A DNA stretch of 32,995 nt. Origin: an uncultured Kangiella sp. (GTDB lineage: Bacteria; Pseudomonadota; Gammaproteobacteria; Enterobacterales; DSM-103792). Below are positions 1-7,301 of the stretch, piece after piece. The notes under the pieces were generated by a model, which was not told where the DNA came from, ran no database searches, and worked only from the letters and a program-made list of their open reading frames with translations. The position numbers and the translations under genes are program-made. The stretch lies in assembly GCA_946481205.1 (NCBI GenBank), contig CAMLNB010000010.1, positions 1-32,995 on the forward strand. Reading direction: 5' to 3'. The stretch's first letter is position 1. Every line of letters begins with the position of its first letter.

Positions 1-347
1 TCCTGATTGCTCGGTGTACCGGGAACGGCGCTTTCGGCTGCCGTGCTGGCTGCTGCCGTGCTGGCTGCTGTCGTGCTGGCTGCTGTCGTGCTGGCTGCTG
101 TCGTGCTGGATGCTGTCGTGACGGGCGCTGTCGGCTTGGCAACAGGCTTGTCTGATGCTTGCGCCGGGAGTGATGCATTGGCCACTTCGGTGGCAGCCAC
201 CGACTCGCTCGACGTTGCGGCGGGCGGTGTTGCCTCAACTGTCGCCGCGCGTACTGCCGCAATGCTGTCGTTTGCGGCAACCAGCGCTGCACTGAATGCG
301 CCGGCCAGCATCAACGCTGGCGCGGCAACCGAATTAATCGCCATCAT
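1..347 (-). CDS. Partial Ala/Thr/Ser-rich putative exported protein (3' end outside window)
   Basis: An open frame with no stop runs from a tandem ATG (345-347 and 342-344) to the left edge, about 115 codons. The ATGs lie inside the last codons of ycgL, so the two genes overlap by about 14 bases in different frames, which suggests translational coupling; an AGAGG lies about 10 bases upstream. The first 25 residues (MMAINSVAAPALMLAGAF...) are hydrophobic and end in Ala-Ala, like a signal peptide, but carry no Lys or Arg, which is atypical. The rest is a low-complexity Ala/Thr/Ser/Pro/Val stretch with about five copies of a Thr-Thr-Ala-Ala-Ser unit, probably a linker before an unseen domain. 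No function can be assigned; a cell-wall or envelope protein is an inference from the signal-plus-linker layout only. The start is moderately secure because of the coupling and continuous frame. Confidence 0.6.
   Translation of the reverse strand, partial: MMAINSVAAPALMLAGAFSAALVAANDSIAAVRAATVEATPPAATSSESVAATEVANASLPAQASDKPVAKPTAPVTTASSTTAASTTAASTTAASTAAASTAAESAVPGTPSNQ
37..120. repeat. 15-bp tandem repeat, about 5.6 copies
   Basis: The unit GCTGYCGTGCTGGCT repeats five times from 37 to 111, with single-base changes, and a partial sixth copy follows to 120. Read on the minus strand, in the frame of the partial gene, it encodes Thr-Thr-Ala-Ala-Ser or Thr-Ala-Ala-Ala-Ser. The 15-base period keeps the frame, so copy number could vary between strains without breaking the gene. 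Confidence 0.9.
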
Positions 348-591
348 CCAAATGTGCCTCTACTGTCGGCGGCATCTGCAAATGAAAGCCCTTGTCCTGC
401 AGCGCCATCCGGACCTTGTTGATGTCTTCCCGCGCCAGCTTGGTTCGACTTGCCAGATCCAGCTCCATGACAAACTCGGCTTTACCGAAGCGTGCCATCA
501 GCACCTCTGGGACCGGCGCAAACTGTTCGCGTTCACGCAAGTAAAGATACATTTCGTCCTGTTTGCTGCTGCGATAGATATAGCACTTCAC
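334..591 (-). CDS. ycgL: YcgL domain-containing protein
   Basis: This is a small cytoplasmic protein of about 85 residues belonging to the YcgL family, which is found across Gammaproteobacteria and has no firmly established biochemical role. Family hallmarks are visible: the N-terminal KCYIYRSSKQDEMYLYL strand, the central FVMELDL stretch, KLAREDINKVR, and a C-terminal GFHLQMPP. The frame is open from a GTG at 630, but the family begins at the Lys-Cys-Tyr-Ile-Tyr block. I therefore chose the GTG at 591, which has a GAG about ten bases upstream, whereas 630 has no ribosome-binding site. It lies 78 bases after rnd on the same strand, the usual order in this class, and its end overlaps the next gene. 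Confidence in the family is high and in the exact start moderate. Confidence 0.9.
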   Translation of the reverse strand: MKCYIYRSSKQDEMYLYLREREQFAPVPEVLMARFGKAEFVMELDLASRTKLAREDINKVRMALQDKGFHLQMPPTVEAHLDDGD

Positions 592-669
592 ACAATTGGT
601 CTCAAAAACGGGTTTTAGAAAACGCGGCACCGAAAGCGCGGCACAGCGTCATGCGGTCAGCAACGAGCC

Positions 670-1893
670 TCACCACCATGCCGGCAATGACAGGCCGACC
701 GCGGTCACGGCGCTCGCCAGTGCCGATTGTACGCCGTTGCGCCGCCAGCCTTGCCAGTTCGCCGGTGGATACGGCTGACCATCGGCAATGGCGAGTACCA
801 GCGTCTCCAATGCCCGGCGACTGAAAATCAACTCGGCCGGGATGCTGCGCTCGGCCGCAAACGCCGCGACGGCAGCCACCATGGCATCCATCAGGCTCTT
901 GCCATAGGGCAGATCGATCAGGCGCCGCACCGGCGCCGGCCATTGCGCCTGCGGACAGGCCAAGCTGCGCTCGACGGCAGTCAAAATGGCCTGGCCATGG
1001 ACGCGCAGTGCGCGCGGATGCAGCGTTTCCAGCACCGACAACGCCGGCCAATTGCGCGGCGCTTTCTGTGCGATCAGGATCAAGCTGTCATCTTTGAGCA
1101 GATGGCCGCGCGGGATATTGTTGCCGCGCGCTTCCTGCTCACGCCAGGCACACAGCTCGCGGGCAATTGCCAACTGAGCGCCGCGCAAAACAAAACCGGC
1201 TTTCAGCTTGCGATACAGAAACTCCGGTGGCTCTTGCTGGTGCAAACGACGCGCCGCGTACTCACCATCTTCCTGGTGCCAAGCACTCAGTCCTCGCTCC
1301 TGCAACAAGCGGGCGCAGTCCTGCCAGATTGGCAACAGATAGGTGACGTCGGCAACGGCGTACTGCAACTGCTCATCGCTCAACGGCCGCATCAGCCAAT
1401 CGGTGCGCGCCATGTCTTTGCTGAGGCTGATGCCGAAATACAATTGCACCGCGGCAGCGTAGCCAAGTGAAACCCCTTTGCCGATCAAGCCCAGTGCCGT
1501 CTGAGTGTCAAACAGCGGCGTCGGCACCGCATCGCAACCACCGAGAAAAGCCTCCAGATCTTCGCCAGCGGCGTGCATGACCTTGATCACGTTCGGATCA
1601 CGCAGCAACTCGGCGAATGGCGTCCAGTTGCTAATGGTCAGCGGGTCGATCAAGGCGACCTGCTCGCCGTCGCAGAGCTGGATCAGCGCCAGTTTCGGCC
1701 AGAAGGTCTTGACCCGTTCGAATTCAGTATCAAGCGCAATGGCCGGCTTGCTGCGCCAGCTTGCACAGGCCGCCGCCAATTCCAGATCGTCGCTGATATG
1801 GCGCACTGGAAATGCAACAGGCGCGGTCAAAACCGCGCCTGTGCTTTCCACATCCAATGTCGAATCAGTGTTAACAGTATTTGTTGCAGTCAA
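670..1893 (-). CDS. rnd: Ribonuclease D
   Basis: RNase D is a cytoplasmic 3'-5' exoribonuclease that trims tRNA precursors and other small stable RNAs. The DEDDy active site is complete: Asp55 and Glu57 in ALDTEFER, Asp112 in HAAGEDLEAF, and Tyr178 with Asp182 in QYAVADVTYL. The C-terminal half (about 240-400) carries HRDC-type helical regions, with the GNNIPRGHLLKDD segment typical of the family. The chosen start is a TTG at 1893 preceded by GGAG ten bases upstream; it gives 407 residues against about 375 in E. coli, because of roughly 28 unconserved N-terminal residues, so a GTG inside that stretch is possible. The gene follows fadD by 42 bases on the same strand, the same fadD-rnd neighbourhood as in E. 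coli, and is probably in one transcript with it and ycgL. Confidence 0.95.
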   Translation of the reverse strand: MTATNTVNTDSTLDVESTGAVLTAPVAFPVRHISDDLELAAACASWRSKPAIALDTEFERVKTFWPKLALIQLCDGEQVALIDPLTISNWTPFAELLRDPNVIKVMHAAGEDLEAFLGGCDAVPTPLFDTQTALGLIGKGVSLGYAAAVQLYFGISLSKDMARTDWLMRPLSDEQLQYAVADVTYLLPIWQDCARLLQERGLSAWHQEDGEYAARRLHQQEPPEFLYRKLKAGFVLRGAQLAIARELCAWREQEARGNNIPRGHLLKDDSLILIAQKAPRNWPALSVLETLHPRALRVHGQAILTAVERSLACPQAQWPAPVRRLIDLPYGKSLMDAMVAAVAAFAAERSIPAELIFSRRALETLVLAIADGQPYPPANWQGWRRNGVQSALASAVTAVGLSLPAWW

Positions 1894-1935
1894 TGCGGTA
1901 CAACTCCAGCGAGCGCTCGGGTGGAACGCTCACGG

Positions 1936-3591
1936 TTAACGCAGCTCACGCCGCAGGATTTTGCCGACGTTGCTCTTCGGCAGACTGTCGCGGAACTCGA
2001 CATGCTTCGGCCGCTTGTAGCCGGTCATCTTGTCGTGACAGAAATCGATCACTTGCTGCTCGGTCAGGTTCGGATCGCGCTTGACGATGAACACCTTGAC
2101 CGCTTCGCCGGTTGCTTCCGACGGCACGCCGATCGCAGCCACTTCCAGCACGCCCGGATGGGCCGAGACCACTGCTTCGATTTCGTTCGGATAAACGTTG
2201 AAGCCGGACACCAGAATCATGTCTTTCTTGCGATCGACAATCTTGAAGAAGCCTTTTTCGTCGTGAATCGCGATGTCGCCGGTATGCAGCCAACCATCCG
2301 GGTCCAATACCTTCGCGGTTTCGTCCGGGCGGTTGTAATAGCCAAGCATGACTTGCGGGCCACGCACACAGAGCTCGCCCGGTTCGCCCATGCCGACTTC
2401 CTGATTGGCGTCGTTGCGCAGGCTGACTTCGGTCGATGACACCGGCAAGCCGATGGTACCGTTGTAGCTCTTCAAGCTGAGCGGGTTGATGGTCACCGCT
2501 GGCGCGGTTTCGGTCAGGCCGTAGGCTTCCAGCAGCGGTTTGCCGGTGACACTCTGCCAACGTTCGGCCACTGCCGGTTGCACCGCCATGCCGCCGCCAA
2601 GCGCGAGTTTGAAGCTCGAAAAATCAAGCTCGCTGAAACCGGGGGTATTAAGCAGACCGTTGAACAGCGTGTTGACGCCGGTCAGCGCAGTGAATTTCCA
2701 CTTCTTCAGCTCGGCGATGAAGCCGGGCATGTCGCGCGGATTGGTGATCAGCACGTTCTCGCCACCAACATGCATGAAGGTCATGCAGTTCGCGGTCAGC
2801 GAGAAGATGTGATACAGCGGCAACGCCGTGATGATCACCTCTTTGCCTTGCTCCAGGAACGGGCTCAGCCAGGCCGAGGCCTGCATCACGTTGGCAACCA
2901 TGTTGCGATGGGTCAGCACCGCGCCCTTCGACACGCCAGTGGTGCCGCCGGTGTACTGCAGGAAGGCGTAATCATCCGGACCGACATCAACCGGCTTGAA
3001 CGGCAGGCTCGCGCCTTTGCCAACGATGTCGCGATAACCGATAGCTGTTGGCAAGCGATAAGGCGGCACCATTTTCTTCACATGCTTGACCACCAGATTG
3101 ACGATCAAACGCTTCAGTGCCGGACAGGCATCGCCGATTTCGGTCACGCAAACATGCTTGACCGGAGTGTTCTGAATCACTTCTTCCAGCGTGTGGGCGA
3201 AGTTGGCCAGAATCACGATGGCAGTCGCGCCGCTGTCTTTCAGTTGATGCTCAAGTTCGCGCGGGGTGTACTGCGGATTGACGTTGACCACGGTGATGCC
3301 GGCACGCAAGGCCCCGAACAGCAGCACCGGGTACTGCAGCAAGTTCGGCATCATCAGCGCGAGCTTGTCGCCTTTACCGAGCTTCCACTCGTGCTGGAAG
3401 AACGCCGCGGCGTCGCGGGTCGCTTTGTCCAGATCGGCAAAGGTCATCGTGATACCGAGGTTGCTGAACGCCGGCCGGTCACGGAACCGGCTGACCGAAT
3501 CTTCAAAAACGTGGACCAGGGAACGGAATTGTTCCGGATTGATCTCGTGCGGCACGCCAGGCGGGTAATGCTGCAGCCAGATTTTTTCCAT
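1936..3591 (-). CDS. fadD: Long-chain-fatty-acid--CoA ligase
   Basis: This enzyme activates long-chain fatty acids to acyl-CoA using ATP at the inner face of the membrane, the entry step to beta-oxidation. It has 551 residues (E. coli FadD, 561). The adenylate-forming superfamily motifs are all present: P-loop [12 protein letters not shown] at 213-224, YGLTE at 357-361, GWLHTGD at 433-439, the VDRKKDMI hinge near 452, and the catalytic Lys544 in [10 protein letters not shown]. The frame stays open another 76 codons upstream, but the extension is Arg/Trp-rich and unconserved. The ATG at 3591 matches the usual MEKIWL start and has CGGAG nine bases upstream. It is the first gene of the minus-strand run and is divergent from the two-receiver regulator, with 173 bases between them. 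The etfAB genes at the right end of the window serve the same pathway. Confidence 0.97.
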   Translation of the reverse strand: MEKIWLQHYPPGVPHEINPEQFRSLVHVFEDSVSRFRDRPAFSNLGITMTFADLDKATRDAAAFFQHEWKLGKGDKLALMMPNLLQYPVLLFGALRAGITVVNVNPQYTPRELEHQLKDSGATAIVILANFAHTLEEVIQNTPVKHVCVTEIGDACPALKRLIVNLVVKHVKKMVPPYRLPTAIGYRDIVGKGASLPFKPVDVGPDDYAFLQYTGGTTGVSKGAVLTHRNMVANVMQASAWLSPFLEQGKEVIITALPLYHIFSLTANCMTFMHVGGENVLITNPRDMPGFIAELKKWKFTALTGVNTLFNGLLNTPGFSELDFSSFKLALGGGMAVQPAVAERWQSVTGKPLLEAYGLTETAPAVTINPLSLKSYNGTIGLPVSSTEVSLRNDANQEVGMGEPGELCVRGPQVMLGYYNRPDETAKVLDPDGWLHTGDIAIHDEKGFFKIVDRKKDMILVSGFNVYPNEIEAVVSAHPGVLEVAAIGVPSEATGEAVKVFIVKRDPNLTEQQVIDFCHDKMTGYKRPKHVEFRDSLPKSNVGKILRRELR

Positions 3592-3764
3592 CTTGTTTTG
3601 CTCCGGGGAAGGCGCCGGCTTGGGGCAGAATGGCCGGGAAAAATGCTCGAAAAACAGCGCGCAAGGTAACCGATGGTCAGGCCAGCGGTCAAACCAGAGC
3701 CGGCCACGCCATCGGACCAGACCAGCTACACTTGCAGACAATCGCTGCTGTACAGGTTGTAACC

Positions 3765-4568
3765 ATGCCCCGCGTCGCCATTCAGGACTTGCACATCCTG
3801 CTGATCGAACCTTCGCCAACCCAGCAGAAAATTGTCCTGAACCATCTGCGCGAGGCCGGCGTCAACCTGGTCGACGCCGTTGCAACGGGCACTGAAGCAC
3901 TCAGTTACCTGCAACAACACGAAACCGATTTGGTCATCAGCGCCATGTACCTGCCGGACATGGACGCCACCGATGTGCTGCTGACCTTGCGTGCCGACCC
4001 GCGCTGGCAGGAACTCGCGTTCATGTTGGTCTCCAGCGAAACCCGCTTCCGCGCTATTGACCCGATCAAACAAGCTGGCGTCGTTGCCATCCTGCCCAAA
4101 CCCTTCCTGCCAGCTGACATTGAGCGCGCACTGCGCGCCACCCTGCGCTACATCGAGCCGGAAGAACTGGATCTGGAAAGCTATGACGTCAGCAGCCTGC
4201 GCGTTCTCGTGGTCGATGACAGCAGCACCGCACGGCTACACATCAAACGCATGCTGACCGACCTTGGCATCCAGCACATCACGCTGGCGGTCGATGGCAA
4301 ACACGGTATCACCTGCTTTAGCGAACAATTGTTCGATCTGGTCGTTACCGACTACAACATGCCGGAAATGGACGGCCGCGAACTGGTTGAAGCCATCCGC
4401 AACCGCAGCGATGGCGCCTACGTGCCCATCCTGATGGTCACCAGCGAAACCGAGCGCGCCCGCATCTCACAAGTCGAACAAGCCGGCGTCTCCGCCCTGC
4501 TCGACAAACCTTTCACCCCGGACATCATCCGCCAGACCTTGTATAGCCTGCTCAGCCACGAGAGCTAG
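3765..4568 (+). CDS. Response regulator with two receiver domains, the first degenerate
   Basis: This is a 267-residue cytoplasmic protein made only of two CheY-like receiver domains joined by a short linker (about 130-144), with no DNA-binding or enzymatic output domain. The second receiver (145-267) is complete: Asp151-Asp152, phospho-acceptor Asp196 in [12 protein letters not shown], Thr226-Ser227, and Lys248 in LDKPF. The first (8-128) keeps the switch Ser90-Ser91 and Lys112 in LPKPF. However, its acidic pair is Glu15-Pro16, and the acceptor position is Ala60 in [11 protein letters not shown], so it should not be phosphorylated at the usual site. I chose the ATG at 3765 because the upstream in-frame codons are unconserved. 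No histidine kinase is nearby, so the partner is unknown. A role in chemotaxis, motility or c-di-GMP signalling would be inference only. Confidence 0.9.
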   Translation: MPRVAIQDLHILLIEPSPTQQKIVLNHLREAGVNLVDAVATGTEALSYLQQHETDLVISAMYLPDMDATDVLLTLRADPRWQELAFMLVSSETRFRAIDPIKQAGVVAILPKPFLPADIERALRATLRYIEPEELDLESYDVSSLRVLVVDDSSTARLHIKRMLTDLGIQHITLAVDGKHGITCFSEQLFDLVVTDYNMPEMDGRELVEAIRNRSDGAYVPILMVTSETERARISQVEQAGVSALLDKPFTPDIIRQTLYSLLSHES

Positions 4569-4578
4569 ACGGCCAAGC

Positions 4579-5496
4579 TCAACGGGTCTGCAAGAACTCG
4601 CGAATGGCATCCGCCAGAAACACCGGTTGTTCGAGGTGAACGTGATGGCCGCCGGCCAACAGATGGTGAACAAGACGCGGCAGCTGCCGGGCATAGGCCG
4701 CGACAGCCGGGGTGACCTGGCTCATGCCGCGATCGCCTTGGGCCAACATCACCGGCGCTTGCACGGCCGAGAAGAAGGCGCTGACTTGGGCGGGGCTCAT
4801 CCGCAGCAGGCTGGGCCAACGGAGTCGCGAATCCGAGCGCCAAGTGTAGCCGCCACCGGGGGTCGCGGCCAGATTGCGCTCGACAATCGGCGCCAACAGC
4901 GCAGCCGGCACATCACCGACCGCCGCTCGTACCCGCACCGCATCCGCAACGCTGGGATAGATCGGTTTGCGGCCATTCTGACGCGCCAGGCGCTCTTCAC
5001 AACCTTCGCGCAGCCGGGCCGGGCCGTCGCTTTCGACACGGGTCAGCGGGCCGAAGGCGTCAATCGTAACGAGTTGGCTGACCGCTTCTGGAAACGCGCC
5101 GGCATAAAGCAGCGCCAAGGCCCCGCCCATCGAATGGCCGATAATCGGCAAGCTGGTGATCGCCAGTTGCTGTTGCAGGCTATGCAGCGCGTAAACGCCG
5201 TCGATGAAGTGATACTGCGCGCCGGCGGGCAAATGGGCCGAGGCACCATGGCCGGCAAAATCGATGGCAATGCAGCGATAACCCGCACCCGTCGCCGGCC
5301 GCGCCAGCAGCGGCGCCAAGCTGTAGAAACTGCCGGCGTTATCGAGCCAGCCGTGCAGCAGCAACAGCGGCGGCGCATCCGGTTCGCCCCATTCGCAAAC
5401 GGCAATAGCGAGCCCATCCACCGCCAGCAGGTATTCGCGCTCCGGCGCAACAAAGGGACTGGGCAATTCCATGGCAACAGCAACCGGTTCCGACAC
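4579..5496 (-). CDS. Alpha/beta-fold hydrolase
   Basis: This is a predicted cytoplasmic alpha/beta hydrolase of 305 residues. The nucleophile elbow is GHSMGG (Ser122), the oxyanion HGW motif is at about 48-50, the acid is probably Asp255 in LAQGDRG, and the catalytic His is one of the pair in GGHHVHLEQP (284-285). The layout matches the broad epoxide-hydrolase/esterase-like group (such as serine hydrolase-like proteins); the substrate cannot be read from sequence. The frame is open to a TTG at 5547, but a strong AAGGAG sits six bases before a GTG at 5494-5496, so I chose that start. It is convergent with the response regulator, with only ten bases between the stops, and a hairpin terminator follows comFB immediately upstream of it, so it probably has its own promoter. 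Confidence 0.88.
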   Translation of the reverse strand: MSEPVAVAMELPSPFVAPEREYLLAVDGLAIAVCEWGEPDAPPLLLLHGWLDNAGSFYSLAPLLARPATGAGYRCIAIDFAGHGASAHLPAGAQYHFIDGVYALHSLQQQLAITSLPIIGHSMGGALALLYAGAFPEAVSQLVTIDAFGPLTRVESDGPARLREGCEERLARQNGRKPIYPSVADAVRVRAAVGDVPAALLAPIVERNLAATPGGGYTWRSDSRLRWPSLLRMSPAQVSAFFSAVQAPVMLAQGDRGMSQVTPAVAAYARQLPRLVHHLLAGGHHVHLEQPVFLADAIREFLQTR

Positions 5497-5628
5497 GACG
5501 AGCTCCTTGCAGCAGGCCGCCAGTGTAGGGAATCCGGTATGGAACAAGCAAAACCGCCGTAGTTGCGCTGTCGATCATGGCGCCGATTACCGCGCCGCTA
5601 TCGCCCCAACCGGCATTGGCCAGCGCAA

Positions 5629-5654
5629 CAAAAAAGCGGCTGATGCCGCTTTTT
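5629..5654 (-). terminator. Intrinsic terminator after the ComFB gene
   Basis: The stem AAGCGGC / GCCGCTT with a TGAT loop is flanked by A and T runs. On the minus strand it ends in a six-T run, 20 bases past the ComFB stop. The flanking A run would also let it act on plus-strand transcripts. Confidence 0.75.
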
Positions 5655-5674
5655 GCTCAGGTTGACGAGCACAC

Positions 5675-5971
5675 TCAAGCATGCGGGTGAGCGTTGACCT
5701 TGTTGATGGCCTTGAGAACCTGCCGACGGGCGTACTTTTTCAGCTCGGCCACTTCTTCGCGCAGCTCCTCGCTCGGATTGTGCCGCTCCAGGATGCTGGT
5801 CACGTACTTCGGCGGCATATGGTTCAGGGCAATCGCCGCGACATCCTGGATATTCAGCGGCGTCGCGGCAAAAGCCGGTTTGCCTTCCTGGATGATGAGG
5901 TGGATCTGCTCGAACACGATCTCCTCGCTCAGATTGACCAAGTCATCGTGTTCATACAGGGCTTTGTACAT
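5675..5971 (-). CDS. ComFB-family small protein (candidate cyclic-dinucleotide receptor)
   Basis: This is a 98-residue cytoplasmic protein with the late-competence ComFB family core: an N-terminal LSEEIVFEQI helix, then IQDVAAIALNHMPPKYVTS (41-59), the family's most conserved block, and a basic C-terminal helix. The cysteines that many ComFB proteins carry before this block are absent here (PAFAATPLN). I chose the ATG at 5971, with GGGAG five bases upstream; the 30 codons before it are unconserved. ComFB-domain proteins have been reported as c-di-AMP/c-di-GMP receptors in cyanobacteria; extending that to this protein is inference, supported only by the c-di-GMP enzymes elsewhere in the window. 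It is a single-gene unit with its own terminator. Confidence 0.8.
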   Translation of the reverse strand: MYKALYEHDDLVNLSEEIVFEQIHLIIQEGKPAFAATPLNIQDVAAIALNHMPPKYVTSILERHNPSEELREEVAELKKYARRQVLKAINKVNAHPHA

Positions 5972-6098
5972 GCGCGCTCCCGTGCTGTTGTCGCTCGCAC
6001 CGGCTGCAGGCTCGAACCGGCGTACTGCTGCAAGCGTAGTCGAGCCCGGCAGCGGGCTCAACCGCAGAGGCTTGGCATGATGCAGAGAAACAGCAGGC

Positions 6099-6300
6099 GA
6101 AAAAAAAGGCTGCCGAAGCAGCCTTGATCCAGATTTGGAAAGTCCGGGGCTCTGTTACGAACATCCCGGAACCCTAACCCCTATTACAGGAGACCATGAT
6201 GAATACCCCGTCACCAGCAAGCACACCCTGCGGGCCATGTTGGCGACGGGGAGTCTGACTGGCCAGCCACAGGGAAGTTCCGGGCCCGTTCAGGAATTCC
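6099..6300 (-). ncRNA. Candidate structured RNA ending in an intrinsic terminator
   Basis: This gene-free stretch folds on paper into a nested rod. The outer stem is CCCGGAAC (6165-6172) with GTTCCGGG (6277-6284), extended past a small internal loop by GAAC (6159-6162) with GTTC (6288-6291). The inner stem pairs 6206-6215 with 6242-6251: nine Watson-Crick pairs plus one G-U on the minus strand, but an A-C mismatch on the plus strand. The apical loop contains a further CCC/GGG hairpin. On the minus strand the structure is followed by the terminator at 6101-6125. No known family was recognised: SRP, tmRNA, RNase P and 6S landmarks were looked for and not found. The 5' end near 6300 is a guess. 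It could instead be the 3' UTR of the MBL-fold gene or a decayed palindromic element. Confidence 0.4.
6101..6125 (-). terminator. Intrinsic terminator with UUCG-type loop
   Basis: The perfect 8-bp stem AAGGCTGC (6106-6113) / GCAGCCTT (6118-6125) has the loop CGAA, which reads TTCG on the minus strand, followed there by a run of T. It stops minus-strand transcripts arriving from the candidate RNA and the MBL-fold gene. Confidence 0.85.
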
Positions 6301-6347
6301 TTGAAGCTTTTGTGACGAAAGGCTTAATCAAACCCAGCCGCCGGCCG

Positions 6348-7226
6348 TTACTGGCTCAGCGCGACCGCCGTGGCCTGTGGCTCTTTGGCGCTGTACTTGC
6401 CGGTTTCATCACGGCTCAGGCCTGATAACGCCACTTTCGGGTCATGGGTATAGAACAAGCGGCCGTTGCGGTGAATCAGGTCATCGAGCAGCACCCGCTT
6501 CTCGTTGATCAGCAGTTCCGGGTAACGGTCATAGCCCATGGTGATCGGGATATGCACCCACGGCGTGCCGGGGATCAGATCGGCACAAAACACCACCGGC
6601 CCGGCCGGCATCTCAATTTCCGCCAGCAACATGCCCGGGGTATGGCCATCACTGTGGTGAAAGCGGTAACCGGCGCCGAGCACATGGGAATGAGCGTTAC
6701 TGACCCGCTCGAGCTTGCCGGTGGCGGCAATCAGCTCGGTCAGGCCGGGGATGAAAGATGCTTTGTCGCGCGGATGCGGCTGCAAAGCACGCTGCCAGGC
6801 TTCTTCACCGACCACATAATGTGCATTGGGAAACACCAGCCGCATCGGCTGGCCGTCTTGCCAGGCGGCCAGAATGCCGCCGGCATGATCGAAATGCAGA
6901 TGCGACAACACAACGACGTCGATCTGCTCCGGCGCGATACCAATCGCCGCCAGCGATTGCAGCAGCACATGTTCGGTTTCGACAACGCCATAACGCTCGC
7001 GCATGCGCGGCTCAAAAAACGCACCGATGCCGGCCTCGAACAGAATATGCCGTGTTTGCGCGCCGATCTGCTCACGCACCAACAACGCCCGGCAACCGAG
7101 ATCGATGCGGTTCTGTTCATCGACCGTCACCCAGCGCGCCCACAACGCTTTTGGCGCGTTGCCAAACATCGCACCGCCATCGAGTTTCTGGCTATTGCCC
7201 TGCACCGAATACAGCTGCTTGCTCAT
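6348..7226 (-). CDS. MBL-fold metallo-hydrolase, lactonase-like
   Basis: This is a 292-residue metallo-beta-lactamase-fold hydrolase. The zinc signature [10 protein letters not shown] gives His109, His111, Asp113 and His114. Further ligands are His195 in DGHTPGM, Asp216 in CADL and His261 in YTHDP. The N-terminal [16 protein letters not shown] block (17-32) is typical of a subgroup that includes quorum-quenching-type lactonases and related hydrolases; lactonase activity here is inference. No signal peptide is present, so it should act in the cytoplasm. The ATG at 7226 has no strong ribosome-binding site. It is the last gene of the minus-strand cluster starting at 10897, with 75 bases between it and the transglutaminase-like gene; the nearest clear terminator is at 6101-6125. 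Confidence 0.88.
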   Translation of the reverse strand: MSKQLYSVQGNSQKLDGGAMFGNAPKALWARWVTVDEQNRIDLGCRALLVREQIGAQTRHILFEAGIGAFFEPRMRERYGVVETEHVLLQSLAAIGIAPEQIDVVVLSHLHFDHAGGILAAWQDGQPMRLVFPNAHYVVGEEAWQRALQPHPRDKASFIPGLTELIAATGKLERVSNAHSHVLGAGYRFHHSDGHTPGMLLAEIEMPAGPVVFCADLIPGTPWVHIPITMGYDRYPELLINEKRVLLDDLIHRNGRLFYTHDPKVALSGLSRDETGKYSAKEPQATAVALSQ

Positions 7227-7301
7227 GATGATCTGGCTTGTCCGGAATGGTTAGTAAAATCAGGGGCGACTGACGTCCTGGCAGCCCACCCGATTACTGC
7301 G

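Noticed and set aside
7..618. 203-codon plus-strand frame with an Ala/Val-rich repeat start
   Set aside because: It lies antisense to ycgL and to the partial repeat gene; its repeats are the reverse reading of the Thr-Thr-Ala-Ala-Ser units, and the rest matches no family.
3592..3819. Upstream extension of the fadD frame
   Set aside because: The 76 codons are unconserved and run into the divergent regulator gene; the ATG at 3591 has a proper ribosome-binding site and the family start.
6147..6157. GGGCTCTGTTA resembling the 5' end of SRP RNA
   Set aside because: The essential GGTCAGGTCCGGAAGGAAGC core is absent from the stretch, so this is not ffs.
6135..6425. 96-codon plus-strand ORF starting at TTG
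   Set aside because: It has no ribosome-binding site and its second half is antisense to the MBL-fold gene end.
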